Of a stretch of DNA of 46,642 bases, positions 16,577 through 24,082 are shown one piece after another. How positions within the stretch are numbered: the first letter of the stretch is position 1; each line of letters begins with the position of its first letter. Under the pieces are notes generated by a model. It was not told the origin of the DNA. It saw nothing but the letters and a program-made list of their open reading frames with translations, and made no database searches. Source of the stretch: CAYFRC01 sp050946115 (GTDB lineage: Bacteria > Bacillota > Clostridia > Christensenellales > Aristaeellaceae); the NCBI GenBank assembly GCA_050946115.1, contig JBMNUF010000019.1, positions 1 through 46,642 of the forward strand, given 5' to 3'. A program made the translations under genes and the position numbers.

Positions 16577-16993
16577 ATGGGTTTTCTGCAAAAGCTGCGC
16601 TATTCCCTCGCCCGCTTTATGACAGGGCGCTACGGCCCGGATCAACTGTCGCAGGCGCTTACCTATGCATCGATGGCGCTTCTCATATTGGGGCTTTTCC
16701 CCTTTATCGGCATTTTGGCGCGCCCCCTTGTGTATGTGTGCCTGATCTTTTCGATCTTCCGCATGATGTCCAAAAATCCCGCCAAGCGGATCAAGGAAAA
16801 CCAGTGGTACCTCGCCCATTCCGGAAATATCAAACAGGCGCTTTCCCAACACAGGGCGCGCTTTCGCAACCGCAAGGAATACAAATACTTCCGCTGCCCC
16901 AAGTGCCGCGCCCTGCTCAAGCTCAAGCGCGGCTCCGGCGAGGGCACGCTCACCTGCGGCAAGTGCGGCAACCAATTCAAACAAAAGGCATAG
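16577..16993 (+). CDS. Small membrane protein with C-terminal zinc ribbon
   Basis: The 138-residue protein has a hydrophobic region at about 27-63, enough for two short membrane helices, then a basic cytosolic stretch and a zinc ribbon with Cys107/Cys110 and Cys127/Cys130 (CPKC...CGKC). I do not know a function. It starts at ATG 16577, 24 nt after the J-domain gene, with GAGGAGG upstream, and ends at the terminator 17008-17041, closing the three-gene run. The zinc ribbon and the J protein's Cys-rich tail suggest a membrane-linked complex, by inference only. Confidence 0.85.
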   Translation: MGFLQKLRYSLARFMTGRYGPDQLSQALTYASMALLILGLFPFIGILARPLVYVCLIFSIFRMMSKNPAKRIKENQWYLAHSGNIKQALSQHRARFRNRKEYKYFRCPKCRALLKLKRGSGEGTLTCGKCGNQFKQKA

Positions 16994-17007
16994 CAGAGGA
17001 TTTGAAA

Positions 17008-17041
17008 AGCCGGCCGCCCGAAAGGGGCAGCCGACTTTTTT
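17008..17041. terminator. Bidirectional terminator between the DUF5685 operon and fba
   Basis: A GC-rich stem (17008-17019 with 17025-17036, two mismatches) around a GAAAG loop is followed by TTTTTT on the plus strand and AAAA before it, giving a T-run on the minus strand as well. It serves the convergent genes. Confidence 0.75.
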
Positions 17042-17053
17042 GCTTTCCTTTGT

Positions 17054-18037
17054 TTACGCCTTGCCGTTGCAGCCGAGGACGTTGACCAGTTTGTGCTTGA
17101 CCATGTCCTTGATCGCGGCGCGACCGGGCTTCAGGTACTGGCGGGGATCGAAATGATCCGGATGGTCCGCGAAGTGCTTGCGGATGGACGCGGTGAGCGC
17201 GAGGCGCAGGTCGCTGTCGATGTTGATCTTGCAGACGGCGCCGCGGGCTGCCTGGCGCAGCTCTTCCTCGGGGATGCCGACGGCGTTGGGCATTTTGCCG
17301 CCGTTCTCGTTGATGATATTCACGAATTCCTGCGGAACGGAAGAGGAGCCGTGCAGCACGATCGGGAAGCCGGGCAGAAGCCTCGAAATCTCCTCCAAGA
17401 TATCAAAGCGCAGCGGCGGGGGCACCAGAATGCCCTTTTCGTTGACGGTGCACTGCTCGGGCTTGAACTTGTACGCGCCGTGGGAGGTGCCGATCGCGAT
17501 GGCGAGGGAGTCGACACCCGTGCGCTTCACGAATTCCTCGACTTCTTCGGGGCGGGTGTAGGAGGAATCCTCGTGGGAGACGTTGACCTCGTCCTCGACG
17601 CCCGCGAGCGTGCCCAGTTCGCCCTCGACGACCTTGCCGTGGTCGTGCGCATATTCGACGACCCTGCGGGTGAGCGCGATGTTCTCTTCAAAGGGCAGGG
17701 AGGAACCGTCGATCATGACGGAGGTGAAGCCGCCGTCGATGCAGCTCTTGCAGATCTCAAAGCTGTCGCCGTGGTCCAAGTGGACGACGATGGGGAGGTC
17801 GAAGCCCGCCGTCTCCTGCGCGTCCTGGATGGCCGCTTCGATGAGCTTCATCAGGTAGACGTGCTTGGCGTAGGCGCGCGCTCCCTTGGATACTTGCAGG
17901 ATCAACGGCGCGCGTTCTTCGATCGCCGCCTCGGTGATGCCCTGGATGATCTCCATGTTGTTGACGTTGAATGCGCCGACGGCATATCCGCCGTCATAGG
18001 CTTTCTTAAACATTTCGGTGGACGTTACAAGAGCCAT
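17054..18037 (-). CDS. fba: Class II fructose-1,6-bisphosphate aldolase
   Basis: This glycolytic enzyme cleaves fructose-1,6-bisphosphate to glyceraldehyde-3-phosphate and dihydroxyacetone phosphate. The 327-residue protein shows the zinc-binding VVHLDHGDSFE, the VEGELGTLAGVED segment, AIGTSHGAYKF (zinc His), IVLHGSSSVP and the C-terminal KINIDSDLRLALT phosphate-binding motif. The length fits the class IIB form. ATG 18037 follows AAAGGGAAGTG; a longer frame adds only three residues. It has its own promoter (18071-18099). Confidence 0.95.
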   Translation of the reverse strand: MALVTSTEMFKKAYDGGYAVGAFNVNNMEIIQGITEAAIEERAPLILQVSKGARAYAKHVYLMKLIEAAIQDAQETAGFDLPIVVHLDHGDSFEICKSCIDGGFTSVMIDGSSLPFEENIALTRRVVEYAHDHGKVVEGELGTLAGVEDEVNVSHEDSSYTRPEEVEEFVKRTGVDSLAIAIGTSHGAYKFKPEQCTVNEKGILVPPPLRFDILEEISRLLPGFPIVLHGSSSVPQEFVNIINENGGKMPNAVGIPEEELRQAARGAVCKINIDSDLRLALTASIRKHFADHPDHFDPRQYLKPGRAAIKDMVKHKLVNVLGCNGKA

Positions 18038-18070
18038 AAATAACACTTCCCTTTCATGTGTTCTGATACG

Positions 18071-18099
18071 ATTATACCAGCATTTGCCCCATAAATCAA
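18071..18099 (-). promoter_or_regulatory. Promoter of fba
   Basis: On the minus strand TTGATT (18099-18094), 17 bp, TATAAT (18076-18071), about 34 nt before the fba ATG. Confidence 0.7.
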
Positions 18100-18170
18100 G
18101 ACGAACGGTATTAATTTACGCTATATCCCCCGCGTATCGGCGCAGGTTTTGCGAGAAACGCGCACTTTCC

Positions 18171-18199
18171 TTGCGGTTTTTCCGCGAATGGGATATAAT
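18171..18199 (+). promoter_or_regulatory. Promoter of the nucleoside hydrolase gene
   Basis: TTGCGG (18171-18176), 17 bp, TATAAT (18194-18199), about 32 nt before ATG 18232. Confidence 0.7.
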
Positions 18200-18231
18200 G
18201 GGCGCAAAGACAACCGCAAGGAGGGAATCAC

Positions 18232-19140
18232 ATGACAATAAGCGAGAGGCTGCGCCTTTTGTCCGCGCCTGCGGGGCACATCGACATGGTGCTCGACACG
18301 GACGCCTATAACGAGATCGACGACCAGTTCGCCATCTCCCTCGCGATCCGGTCGAAGGAGAAGTTGACCGTAAAGGCGCTTTGCGCCGCGCCGTTTTGGA
18401 ACCCCCGCTCCGTCGGCCCCGAGGACGGCATGGAAAAGAGCTATGACGAGATTCTGAAGCTTTTGCGGCTCGCGGGAGAGGACGTGCCGGTATATCGCGG
18501 CTCGAAGGAGTACCTGCCGAACGAGGACACGCCCGTCGATTCGCCCGCCGCGCGGGAAATCGCGCGCCTCGCGATGGAGTATTCCCCCGAAAAGCCGCTG
18601 TACGTCGTCGCGATCGGCGCGATCACCAATGTCGCGAGCGCGATCCTGTTAAATCCTGCGATCGCGGAGAAGATCGTCGTCGTGTGGCTCGGCGGGCACG
18701 CCTTCGAGTGGCACGACAACCGCGAATTCAACTGCCAGCAGGACGTCGCCGCCGCGCGCGTCGTCTTCGGCTGCGGCTGCCCCCTCGTCATCCTGCCGTG
18801 CATGGGCGTTGTGAGCGCGTTTACCACGACGGGGCCGGAGCTCGAACACTGGCTCAAAGGCAAAAACCCGCTCGCCCACTACCTGCAGGAGATGACCATT
18901 GCCGAAGCGAACAGCTATGCGGCGGGAAGGCCATGGAGCCGCCCCATTTGGGACGCAACCGCCGTCGGCTGGCTTTTGAACGAGGACGACCGCTTCATGC
19001 TCTCGCGGCTCGAACCCACGCCGATCCCCGAATACGATCACTATTGGGGAAGGGATCCGAGAAGGCCGCCGTGCGCCTATGTATACCACATACACCGCGA
19101 TACGCTGTTTGAGGAGCTCTTCACAAAAATCGCAAGGTGA
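18232..19140 (+). CDS. Nucleoside hydrolase (inosine-uridine type)
   Basis: These enzymes split the N-glycosidic bond of ribonucleosides for salvage. The 302-residue protein carries the calcium-binding Asp cluster near the N-terminus in the form VLDTDAYNEIDDQFAI (usual form D-T-D-P-x-x-D-D), the central ALCAAPFWNPRS, IGAITNVASAI, the WLGGHAFEWHDNREFNCQQD segment with the substrate-binding Asn residues, and WDATAVGWLL, which holds the final calcium-binding Asp. It is probably cytoplasmic. Substrate preference cannot be read. AAGGAGGGA precedes ATG 18232; the gene converges with the TauE-like gene 3 bp downstream. Confidence 0.9.
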   Translation: MTISERLRLLSAPAGHIDMVLDTDAYNEIDDQFAISLAIRSKEKLTVKALCAAPFWNPRSVGPEDGMEKSYDEILKLLRLAGEDVPVYRGSKEYLPNEDTPVDSPAAREIARLAMEYSPEKPLYVVAIGAITNVASAILLNPAIAEKIVVVWLGGHAFEWHDNREFNCQQDVAAARVVFGCGCPLVILPCMGVVSAFTTTGPELEHWLKGKNPLAHYLQEMTIAEANSYAAGRPWSRPIWDATAVGWLLNEDDRFMLSRLEPTPIPEYDHYWGRDPRRPPCAYVYHIHRDTLFEELFTKIAR

Positions 19141-19143
19141 ATC

Positions 19144-19908
19144 TCACCGTCCCACAATGAGGCCGTACGCCATCTTCCCGATCAACAGCGCCAACACGCA
19201 CAGCATCACGATGCGTATCGCCTTTGCGCCCCGCTTCATCGCGATTTTTGAGCCGATAAAGCCGCCTGCGATGCCGCAGCATGCGGCGGGTATCGCGAGC
19301 GCAAACAGCACATTGCCGCTCGCGATCCACTTTGCGAGCGCGGAGACGTTCGAGGAGAGGTTGACGAGCTTTGCCGTGCCCGATGCGGACACCGCATCCA
19401 TCCCCGCCCAGCGAACCAAAAACAGGATCAGCAGCGTCCCCGTGCCGGGGCCGAAAAACCCGTCGTAAAACCCGATGAGCAGCCCCGCGGCGAGGCAGCC
19501 CCACAGCCGTGCGGGCGTTTCGGGCTTCGATTCCGCGGGGAGGGATTTTTCGCTCAGCAGCACGATCGCCATCAGCGGCAGCAGCACGAGCAGCATCACC
19601 TGCTTCACCTTTTCGTTCAGCCCGCTCACCGCCGTCGCGCCGAGCCACGCCGCGGGAATGGCGGCAGCGGAGGCGAGCAGACCCTGTTTCCATTTGATGC
19701 AGCCGCTGCGCCCGTATTTGACCGTCGCCGAGAGCGTCCCGAACATCGCGGAAAACTTGTTCGTGCCCGATGCAAGGTCGTACGGAAGGCCCGCAGCCTG
19801 ATACACCGGCAGCGAAATCAGCCCGCCGCCGCCCCCGATCGCATCGACGCACGCCGCCAAAAACACCATCGGCAAAACGAGCAGCGCCATTTGCCACGTC
19901 ACCTGCAA
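19144..19908 (-). CDS. Sulfite exporter TauE/SafE family permease
   Basis: The 254-residue protein has about eight hydrophobic segments and the duplicated family motifs: DAIGGGGGLISLPVY in the first half and GFYDGFFGPGTGTLL in the second, which mark TauE/SafE (DUF81) permeases. Members move small organosulfur or carboxylate anions; no substrate is evident here. I choose TTG 19908, with GGGGAGG about 8 nt upstream. An upstream TTG at 19932 would place translation inside the terminator of the preceding gene (19933-19959), and an ATG at 19890 has no ribosome site. Confidence 0.86.
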   Translation of the reverse strand: MQVTWQMALLVLPMVFLAACVDAIGGGGGLISLPVYQAAGLPYDLASGTNKFSAMFGTLSATVKYGRSGCIKWKQGLLASAAAIPAAWLGATAVSGLNEKVKQVMLLVLLPLMAIVLLSEKSLPAESKPETPARLWGCLAAGLLIGFYDGFFGPGTGTLLILFLVRWAGMDAVSASGTAKLVNLSSNVSALAKWIASGNVLFALAIPAACCGIAGGFIGSKIAMKRGAKAIRIVMLCVLALLIGKMAYGLIVGR

Positions 19909-19932
19909 GGAAAAATCCTCCCCTTCATCCAA

Positions 19933-19959
19933 AAAGGGACACCCGTTAAGTGTCCCTTT
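19933..19959 (-). terminator. Terminator of the lon-to-isomerase operon
   Basis: Perfect stem AAAGGGACAC / GTGTCCCTTT with a 7-nt loop; on the minus strand it ends in a TTTTT run. It follows the isomerase stop by about 28 nt. Confidence 0.8.
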
Positions 19960-19987
19960 GTTATTACCTGTCTTGCATCAAAGCGCC

Positions 19988-20821
19988 TTATACGCCCAGA
20001 TTCCGAATGGTTTCGAGCGACATCTTCGCGGCCTCGAGCGGCGGGCGGGTCAGGGAGAGGTCCTGCTCCACGATGAACCACTTCGCGCCGGATTCGATGC
20101 CCGCCTCGACGAGCGATTTCACATCCTGGCAGCCGTGGCCGACCGGGCGGAACTCGAACGCCACTTCCGCATCGGAGCCGCCGTCGGACGCGCCCTCGCC
20201 GTCCGACTTCAGCAGGTCGTAGGGCTGCTTGCCGCCCTTGACGCCCACATAGTCCTTCAGGTGGACGATCGGGCAGCGCCCCGCGTACTTGCGGATGTAG
20301 GCGGCAGGGTCTTCGCCCGCGTATTTCACCCAGCAGCAGTCGATCTCCGTCGCAAGATATTCCTCGGGCACGGCGTTGTACAAAAAGTCCAGACCGTATT
20401 CGCCGGAGAGCTTCTGAAACTCAAAATCGTGGTTATGGTACATGAGCGTTAGCCCCGCACCCCTGCACAGCGCGCCGAACTTGTAGATGTTGCGCAGCGT
20501 CTTGGAAAAGCCCGCGCTGCCCGGGCGCGTCGCCTCGTCCAGATAGGGGATCGCGATGTACTCGCAGCCGATCGTCTTGTGGATGGAGATCGTCATGTAC
20601 ATGTCCTTTTCGATGAGCTGCCACGGGTAATGCGAGGAAATCGGAACCAGCCCGACCTCGTCGACCATGCGCCTCACGTCCTCGGGCGCGTGCCCGTAAA
20701 AGCCTGCGAACTCCACGCCGTCGTAGCCGATCTTTTTGATCTGCTCCAGTACGCCGCGCAAATCCTTTTCCGCCTCCGCGCGCGCGGAATACACCTGATA
20801 GCCGACCAATGCCTTCTTCAT
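19988..20821 (-). CDS. Sugar phosphate isomerase/epimerase (xylose isomerase-like TIM barrel)
   Basis: A 277-residue AP-endonuclease-2-type TIM barrel. Family hallmarks are the N-terminal IKKIGYDGVEFAGFYG, the central LMYHNHDFEFQ with a metal-binding His, ATEIDCCWVKYAGEDP (Glu/Asp metal ligand) and CPIVHLKDYVG (His ligand). Such proteins isomerise or epimerise sugars or inositols; the substrate is unknown. GGAGGCG precedes ATG 20821. It lies 33 bp after murJ and ends the operon. Its connection to cell-wall genes is probably positional. Confidence 0.88.
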   Translation of the reverse strand: MKKALVGYQVYSARAEAEKDLRGVLEQIKKIGYDGVEFAGFYGHAPEDVRRMVDEVGLVPISSHYPWQLIEKDMYMTISIHKTIGCEYIAIPYLDEATRPGSAGFSKTLRNIYKFGALCRGAGLTLMYHNHDFEFQKLSGEYGLDFLYNAVPEEYLATEIDCCWVKYAGEDPAAYIRKYAGRCPIVHLKDYVGVKGGKQPYDLLKSDGEGASDGGSDAEVAFEFRPVGHGCQDVKSLVEAGIESGAKWFIVEQDLSLTRPPLEAAKMSLETIRNLGV

Positions 20822-20854
20822 AGAAAACGCCTCCTTATAAAATCGATGTCGTTC

Positions 20855-22384
20855 TCATCGTTTGACCAACATTTTGAGGAACGAAAGCCTTTTCACGCGC
20901 AGCGCGTACAGGAGCCCTCCGTATACCGAAAGCGATATGATGCCCACCAGCAGAAGCTTTGCGATGAGCGGGAGCGCGCCGTGCCAATGGATAAGGTCGT
21001 CCAGAAGGCGCGCCGCGCCGTATGCGACGGCGGAAGCGAGCGCCATTTTCCCGATCTCGATAAAGGATGCCTTCGCATGCAGCGCGCCGCACCTCTGCCT
21101 CAGGCTTATAAACAAGAGCAACACGCCGACGACGGAGGCAATGCTCGTCGCGAGCGCGAGCCCCGGCGCTCCCATGACGCGGGACAGCAGCAAGTTCAAC
21201 ACCACGTTGACGGCGACCGTCGCACACGCCATGATGAGGGGCGTTCTGGTGTCCTTCATGGAATGGAAGGTGCGGCTCAACATATCGCGCAGCGTAAAGA
21301 AGAACAGCCCCGCGAGGTACATCGAAAAAATCGCGGAGGTGATGTACGTGGACTGCGCGTCGAACCTGCCCCTTTGGTACACCAGTTCGATCAGGTCCCG
21401 CGAGAGCGCGATGCCGATCGCCGTCGCGGGGAGCGCGAACATCGCCTGCACCTCCATGCTCTCCATGGAGAGCGCCTTCACGCCCGCGATGTCCTTCGCC
21501 GCTGCCTTTTCGCTCATGCCGGAAAAGAGCACCGTATCGACGGGCGTGGACAATATGCCCAGCGCAAAGGTGATCAGGCGAAACGCATAGTTCATCGCGG
21601 AGATGTCGCCCGTATTGAGGGACGATGCGATCGAGCGGTCGATCAGGTGGTTCAGTTCGTTCACCGCCATCGAGAGCATCGCGGGAACGGCGAGAAGCAG
21701 CATCCGCCGAAGCCTCGGATCATTTCTGTCGATGCCGAGGGTGTATTGCATCCTGCCGCGCAAAAAGGGCGCGAGCACGAGGATCGTAAGCAGCCCCGCC
21801 GCGAACGTGCCCCACGCCTGCGCGCGGATGCCGAACCGTTCGGAAAAGAGGAGCGTGGCGAGGATCCACGAAAAGCTGAGCGGGAACCCCGTGAGCTGGG
21901 ACGCGACAAAGCGCTTGTTCGCGTTCAAAATGGCGGACAGCGCAATGGAGACCGCCACAAACGCAAGCGACGGCAGCATGATCTGCATGAGGTGCGCGGT
22001 GAGGGCAGTCTTCTCCTCCGAAAAGCCGGGATAGACGATTTTCGTCAACGGCTGCGCGAAAAAAAGCATCAAAAGGCTCGCTGCAGCACCCACGAAAAAC
22101 GACACATTAACGGCGCTATTCGCAAAGCGGTTGGCGGCGAGCGGGCCTTCGTTGTCCCGCGCGTCGATATACATGGGGACGATGGTGGATGTGATGCAGG
22201 AACTGATCAAAAGCACCGGTACATAAAACAAACCGTATGCCGAAACGAAGGCATCGTACTCCGCGCCCGTACCGTAATAGGCGGCGCAGATCATGTCGCG
22301 GATAAAGCCGACGACCTTGCTCAAAAACACAACGAGCGTCACACTCAGCGCAGCGTGGGCAAACTTTTTTCCCGTCAGAGACAA
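20855..22384 (-). CDS. murJ: Lipid II flippase MurJ
   Basis: MurJ moves lipid II across the membrane for peptidoglycan synthesis. The 509-residue protein has about fourteen hydrophobic helices and MurJ/MviN motifs: LSKVVGFIRDMICAAYYGTGAEYDAFVSAY in the first helices (broken here by loops), NKRFVASQLTG, RGRFDAQSTYITS and FHSMKDTRTPLI, including basic residues in helix 1-2 that contact lipid II in the family. TTG 22384 is chosen because GGAGG lies 8 nt upstream and the conserved helix begins right after; the upstream open frame is a mirror of the lipoprotein gene. It is 17 bp after that gene in the lon operon. Confidence 0.92.
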   Translation of the reverse strand: MSLTGKKFAHAALSVTLVVFLSKVVGFIRDMICAAYYGTGAEYDAFVSAYGLFYVPVLLISSCITSTIVPMYIDARDNEGPLAANRFANSAVNVSFFVGAAASLLMLFFAQPLTKIVYPGFSEEKTALTAHLMQIMLPSLAFVAVSIALSAILNANKRFVASQLTGFPLSFSWILATLLFSERFGIRAQAWGTFAAGLLTILVLAPFLRGRMQYTLGIDRNDPRLRRMLLLAVPAMLSMAVNELNHLIDRSIASSLNTGDISAMNYAFRLITFALGILSTPVDTVLFSGMSEKAAAKDIAGVKALSMESMEVQAMFALPATAIGIALSRDLIELVYQRGRFDAQSTYITSAIFSMYLAGLFFFTLRDMLSRTFHSMKDTRTPLIMACATVAVNVVLNLLLSRVMGAPGLALATSIASVVGVLLLFISLRQRCGALHAKASFIEIGKMALASAVAYGAARLLDDLIHWHGALPLIAKLLLVGIISLSVYGGLLYALRVKRLSFLKMLVKR

Positions 22385-22401
22385 GCGAACTACCTCCGCT
22401 C

Positions 22402-23469
22402 TCAATCCTTGGCCTTCTTGTATTTGCCTTTTTTGACCACCAGCGTCTTTTTGACCCTGGTGCGCTTGGTGCCGTCGATATACAGCGCCTTCGCGGAAAC
22501 CGCCTTGGTCGCGGCGCGTATGGTGAGGGAAGGCTTGCCCTCGATGTTGCACTCCTTCTTCACGGAGATGCCCTTCGTATCCGATTCGACAAAGAGGTGC
22601 GCGCGCTGGGAGACGGTCAGTTCCTTGGCGATAATGGCGGCCTTATACGGCTCTGTAATCTCCTCTTCAGGGCGCTTTTCGACGAGCGCGGGCAGTTGAT
22701 TGTAGATATTCAGCGTGCCCTTGCCGGAAATCTCTATACCGTCCGCGCTCTGAAGGCAGCCGTAGACGGTGGATTTGGTCTTTTCGGACAGTTCGATGAT
22801 GGCGATGTCGCCGAAGACGATGTCCCCGCCCTCGTAGCCGGAGAGCGTGAGCTTCCACTCCGCATACTTCCACTTCCAGCCCTCGCCCGCGACGTCCTCT
22901 TTCAGGGCTTCTTTGTCGTATTCCACGCCGTCCACGAAGATCGAGGCGGGATAATCGCCCAGCGAGGAATCGCCCTTGGTTTCTGCGATGACGGATACGC
23001 CCGTCTGTGCGACCGAGCCGTCTTCAAACGTCACCCTGATCGGGTAATCGCCCGGAACCAGTTTGGAAAGCTCTGCGGCATATAGCGTGATTTTCGCATC
23101 CTCCAGGAGATACGCATCCTCCGAAAGCCCTTCGAGCAGCGCGAACGGGATGTCCGTCTCCACGGGGGTGATGTACAAATCGGTCTCCTGCCCGGGTTCA
23201 AAGATGAACCAGCCGGGCGTCACTTCGCGAAGGAGGGCTTCCGTTGCGGAAGGAGCTTCCGTCGGAGACGGCGTTTCCGTCGGGGAGGGCGTTTCCGTCG
23301 GGGAGGGCGTTTCCGTCGGGGAAGGTTCTTCCGTTTCGGAAGGAGCTTCCGTTTCGACCGGCGCTTCCGTCGGCACGGGCACTTCCCGCATATCCGTTTC
23401 TTCCGCGAGGCACGATGCGAAAAGCAGCGCAAAAAGCAGCGCGATCGCGAGCAGCCTACGTGTTTTCAT
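22402..23469 (-). CDS. Exported protein with Pro/Thr/Glu linker and beta-helix-like domain
   Basis: The 355-residue protein starts with a signal peptide (KTRR, hydrophobic core, FASC at about residues 17-20, a possible though imperfect lipobox). A Thr/Pro/Glu/Ser-rich linker follows at about 25-85 with repeated S-P-T-E-T-P units. Residues 90-180 look like a beta-sandwich domain, and 190-355 show strand-rich repeats (DGIEISGKGTLNIYN, ITVSQRAHLFVES-like, NIEGKPSLTIRAATKAV) reminiscent of carbohydrate-binding beta-helix proteins of the Cthe_2159 type (PF14262), which is tentative. The start overlaps the ysxC stop by 14 bp and murJ follows 17 bp later, so it is within the lon operon. The tail is very Lys-rich. 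Confidence 0.78.
   Translation of the reverse strand: MKTRRLLAIALLFALLFASCLAEETDMREVPVPTEAPVETEAPSETEEPSPTETPSPTETPSPTETPSPTEAPSATEALLREVTPGWFIFEPGQETDLYITPVETDIPFALLEGLSEDAYLLEDAKITLYAAELSKLVPGDYPIRVTFEDGSVAQTGVSVIAETKGDSSLGDYPASIFVDGVEYDKEALKEDVAGEGWKWKYAEWKLTLSGYEGGDIVFGDIAIIELSEKTKSTVYGCLQSADGIEISGKGTLNIYNQLPALVEKRPEEEITEPYKAAIIAKELTVSQRAHLFVESDTKGISVKKECNIEGKPSLTIRAATKAVSAKALYIDGTKRTRVKKTLVVKKGKYKKAKD
23273..23326. repeat. 18-bp tandem repeat inside the exported protein gene
   Basis: Two identical 18-bp units and one unit with a single change (23273-23290, 23291-23308, 23309-23326) encode the S-P-T-E-T-P linker on the minus strand; looser copies extend on both sides. This is a coding low-complexity repeat that can expand or contract by slippage without shifting the frame, and not a CRISPR. 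Confidence 0.85.
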
Positions 23470-24070
23470 TATCCGACGCTTCCTTTTTTGTCGAGAAATC
23501 CTCTAATATCTCCAGGATTTTTTCCTTGCCCTGCCCCGTCACGCCCGAAAACGAGACAACCTGCCACGGCTGCACGGCGAGGGTGCGGCAGATTAACGGA
23601 ATCTGCCTGCCCTGTGCGGCGCGGGAGAGTTTGTCCGCCTTCGTCGCGACGACGGTGAAGGGGATATTGTAGTGCCTGAGATAGTCCGTCATGAGCACGT
23701 CGTCCTTCGTGGGCGCGTGGCGGATGTCCACGAGCTGGAAGGCATAGCGCAGGTTCGCGTTCTTCGAGAGATACCCCTCGATCATCCCCGCCCATTTCTT
23801 GATTTCCTCGCGCGGCGCGCGCGCAAAGCCGAATCCGGGCAAGTCCGTCAATATCAATTCGTCGTTGATATTGTACAGGTTGATGAGCCGCGTCTTCCCT
23901 GGCTCCTGCGAGGTGCGCGCCAGTTTGCCGTTGCCCGTGACGCGGTTGATGAGCGTGGATTTTCCCACATTGCTCTTTCCGACCATCGCGACCTCGGGCA
24001 GCCCCTGCCCCTCAAAGGGGGCAAGCGCCGTCAGCGAAGTTATGAATTTAGACGAGCGAATCAGCAGCAT
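23456..24070 (-). CDS. ysxC: Ribosome biogenesis GTPase YsxC/EngB
   Basis: An essential-type GTPase that assists large-subunit assembly in Bacillota. The 204-residue protein has G1 MVGKSNVGKST, G2 around SQEPGKTRLIN, G3 LTDLPGFGFA and a G4 variant TKAD in place of NKxD, as in related EngB proteins, with G5 FSGVTGQG. The length is normal. ATG 24070 lies 12 bp after the lon stop; the lon-ysxC order is the classical one in Bacillota. Confidence 0.95.
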   Translation of the reverse strand: MLLIRSSKFITSLTALAPFEGQGLPEVAMVGKSNVGKSTLINRVTGNGKLARTSQEPGKTRLINLYNINDELILTDLPGFGFARAPREEIKKWAGMIEGYLSKNANLRYAFQLVDIRHAPTKDDVLMTDYLRHYNIPFTVVATKADKLSRAAQGRQIPLICRTLAVQPWQVVSFSGVTGQGKEKILEILEDFSTKKEASDNENT

Positions 24071-24082
24071 GGTTCCCCTTCC

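Noticed and set aside
20579..22699. Long plus-strand open frame (706 residues)
   Set aside because: Antisense to murJ and the isomerase; composition is Arg/His/Gln-rich with no recognisable motif.
23237..23380. Short regular repeats that could suggest a CRISPR array
   Set aside because: Units are contiguous 18-mers in phase with a coding frame and encode a Pro/Thr/Glu linker; there are no spacers.
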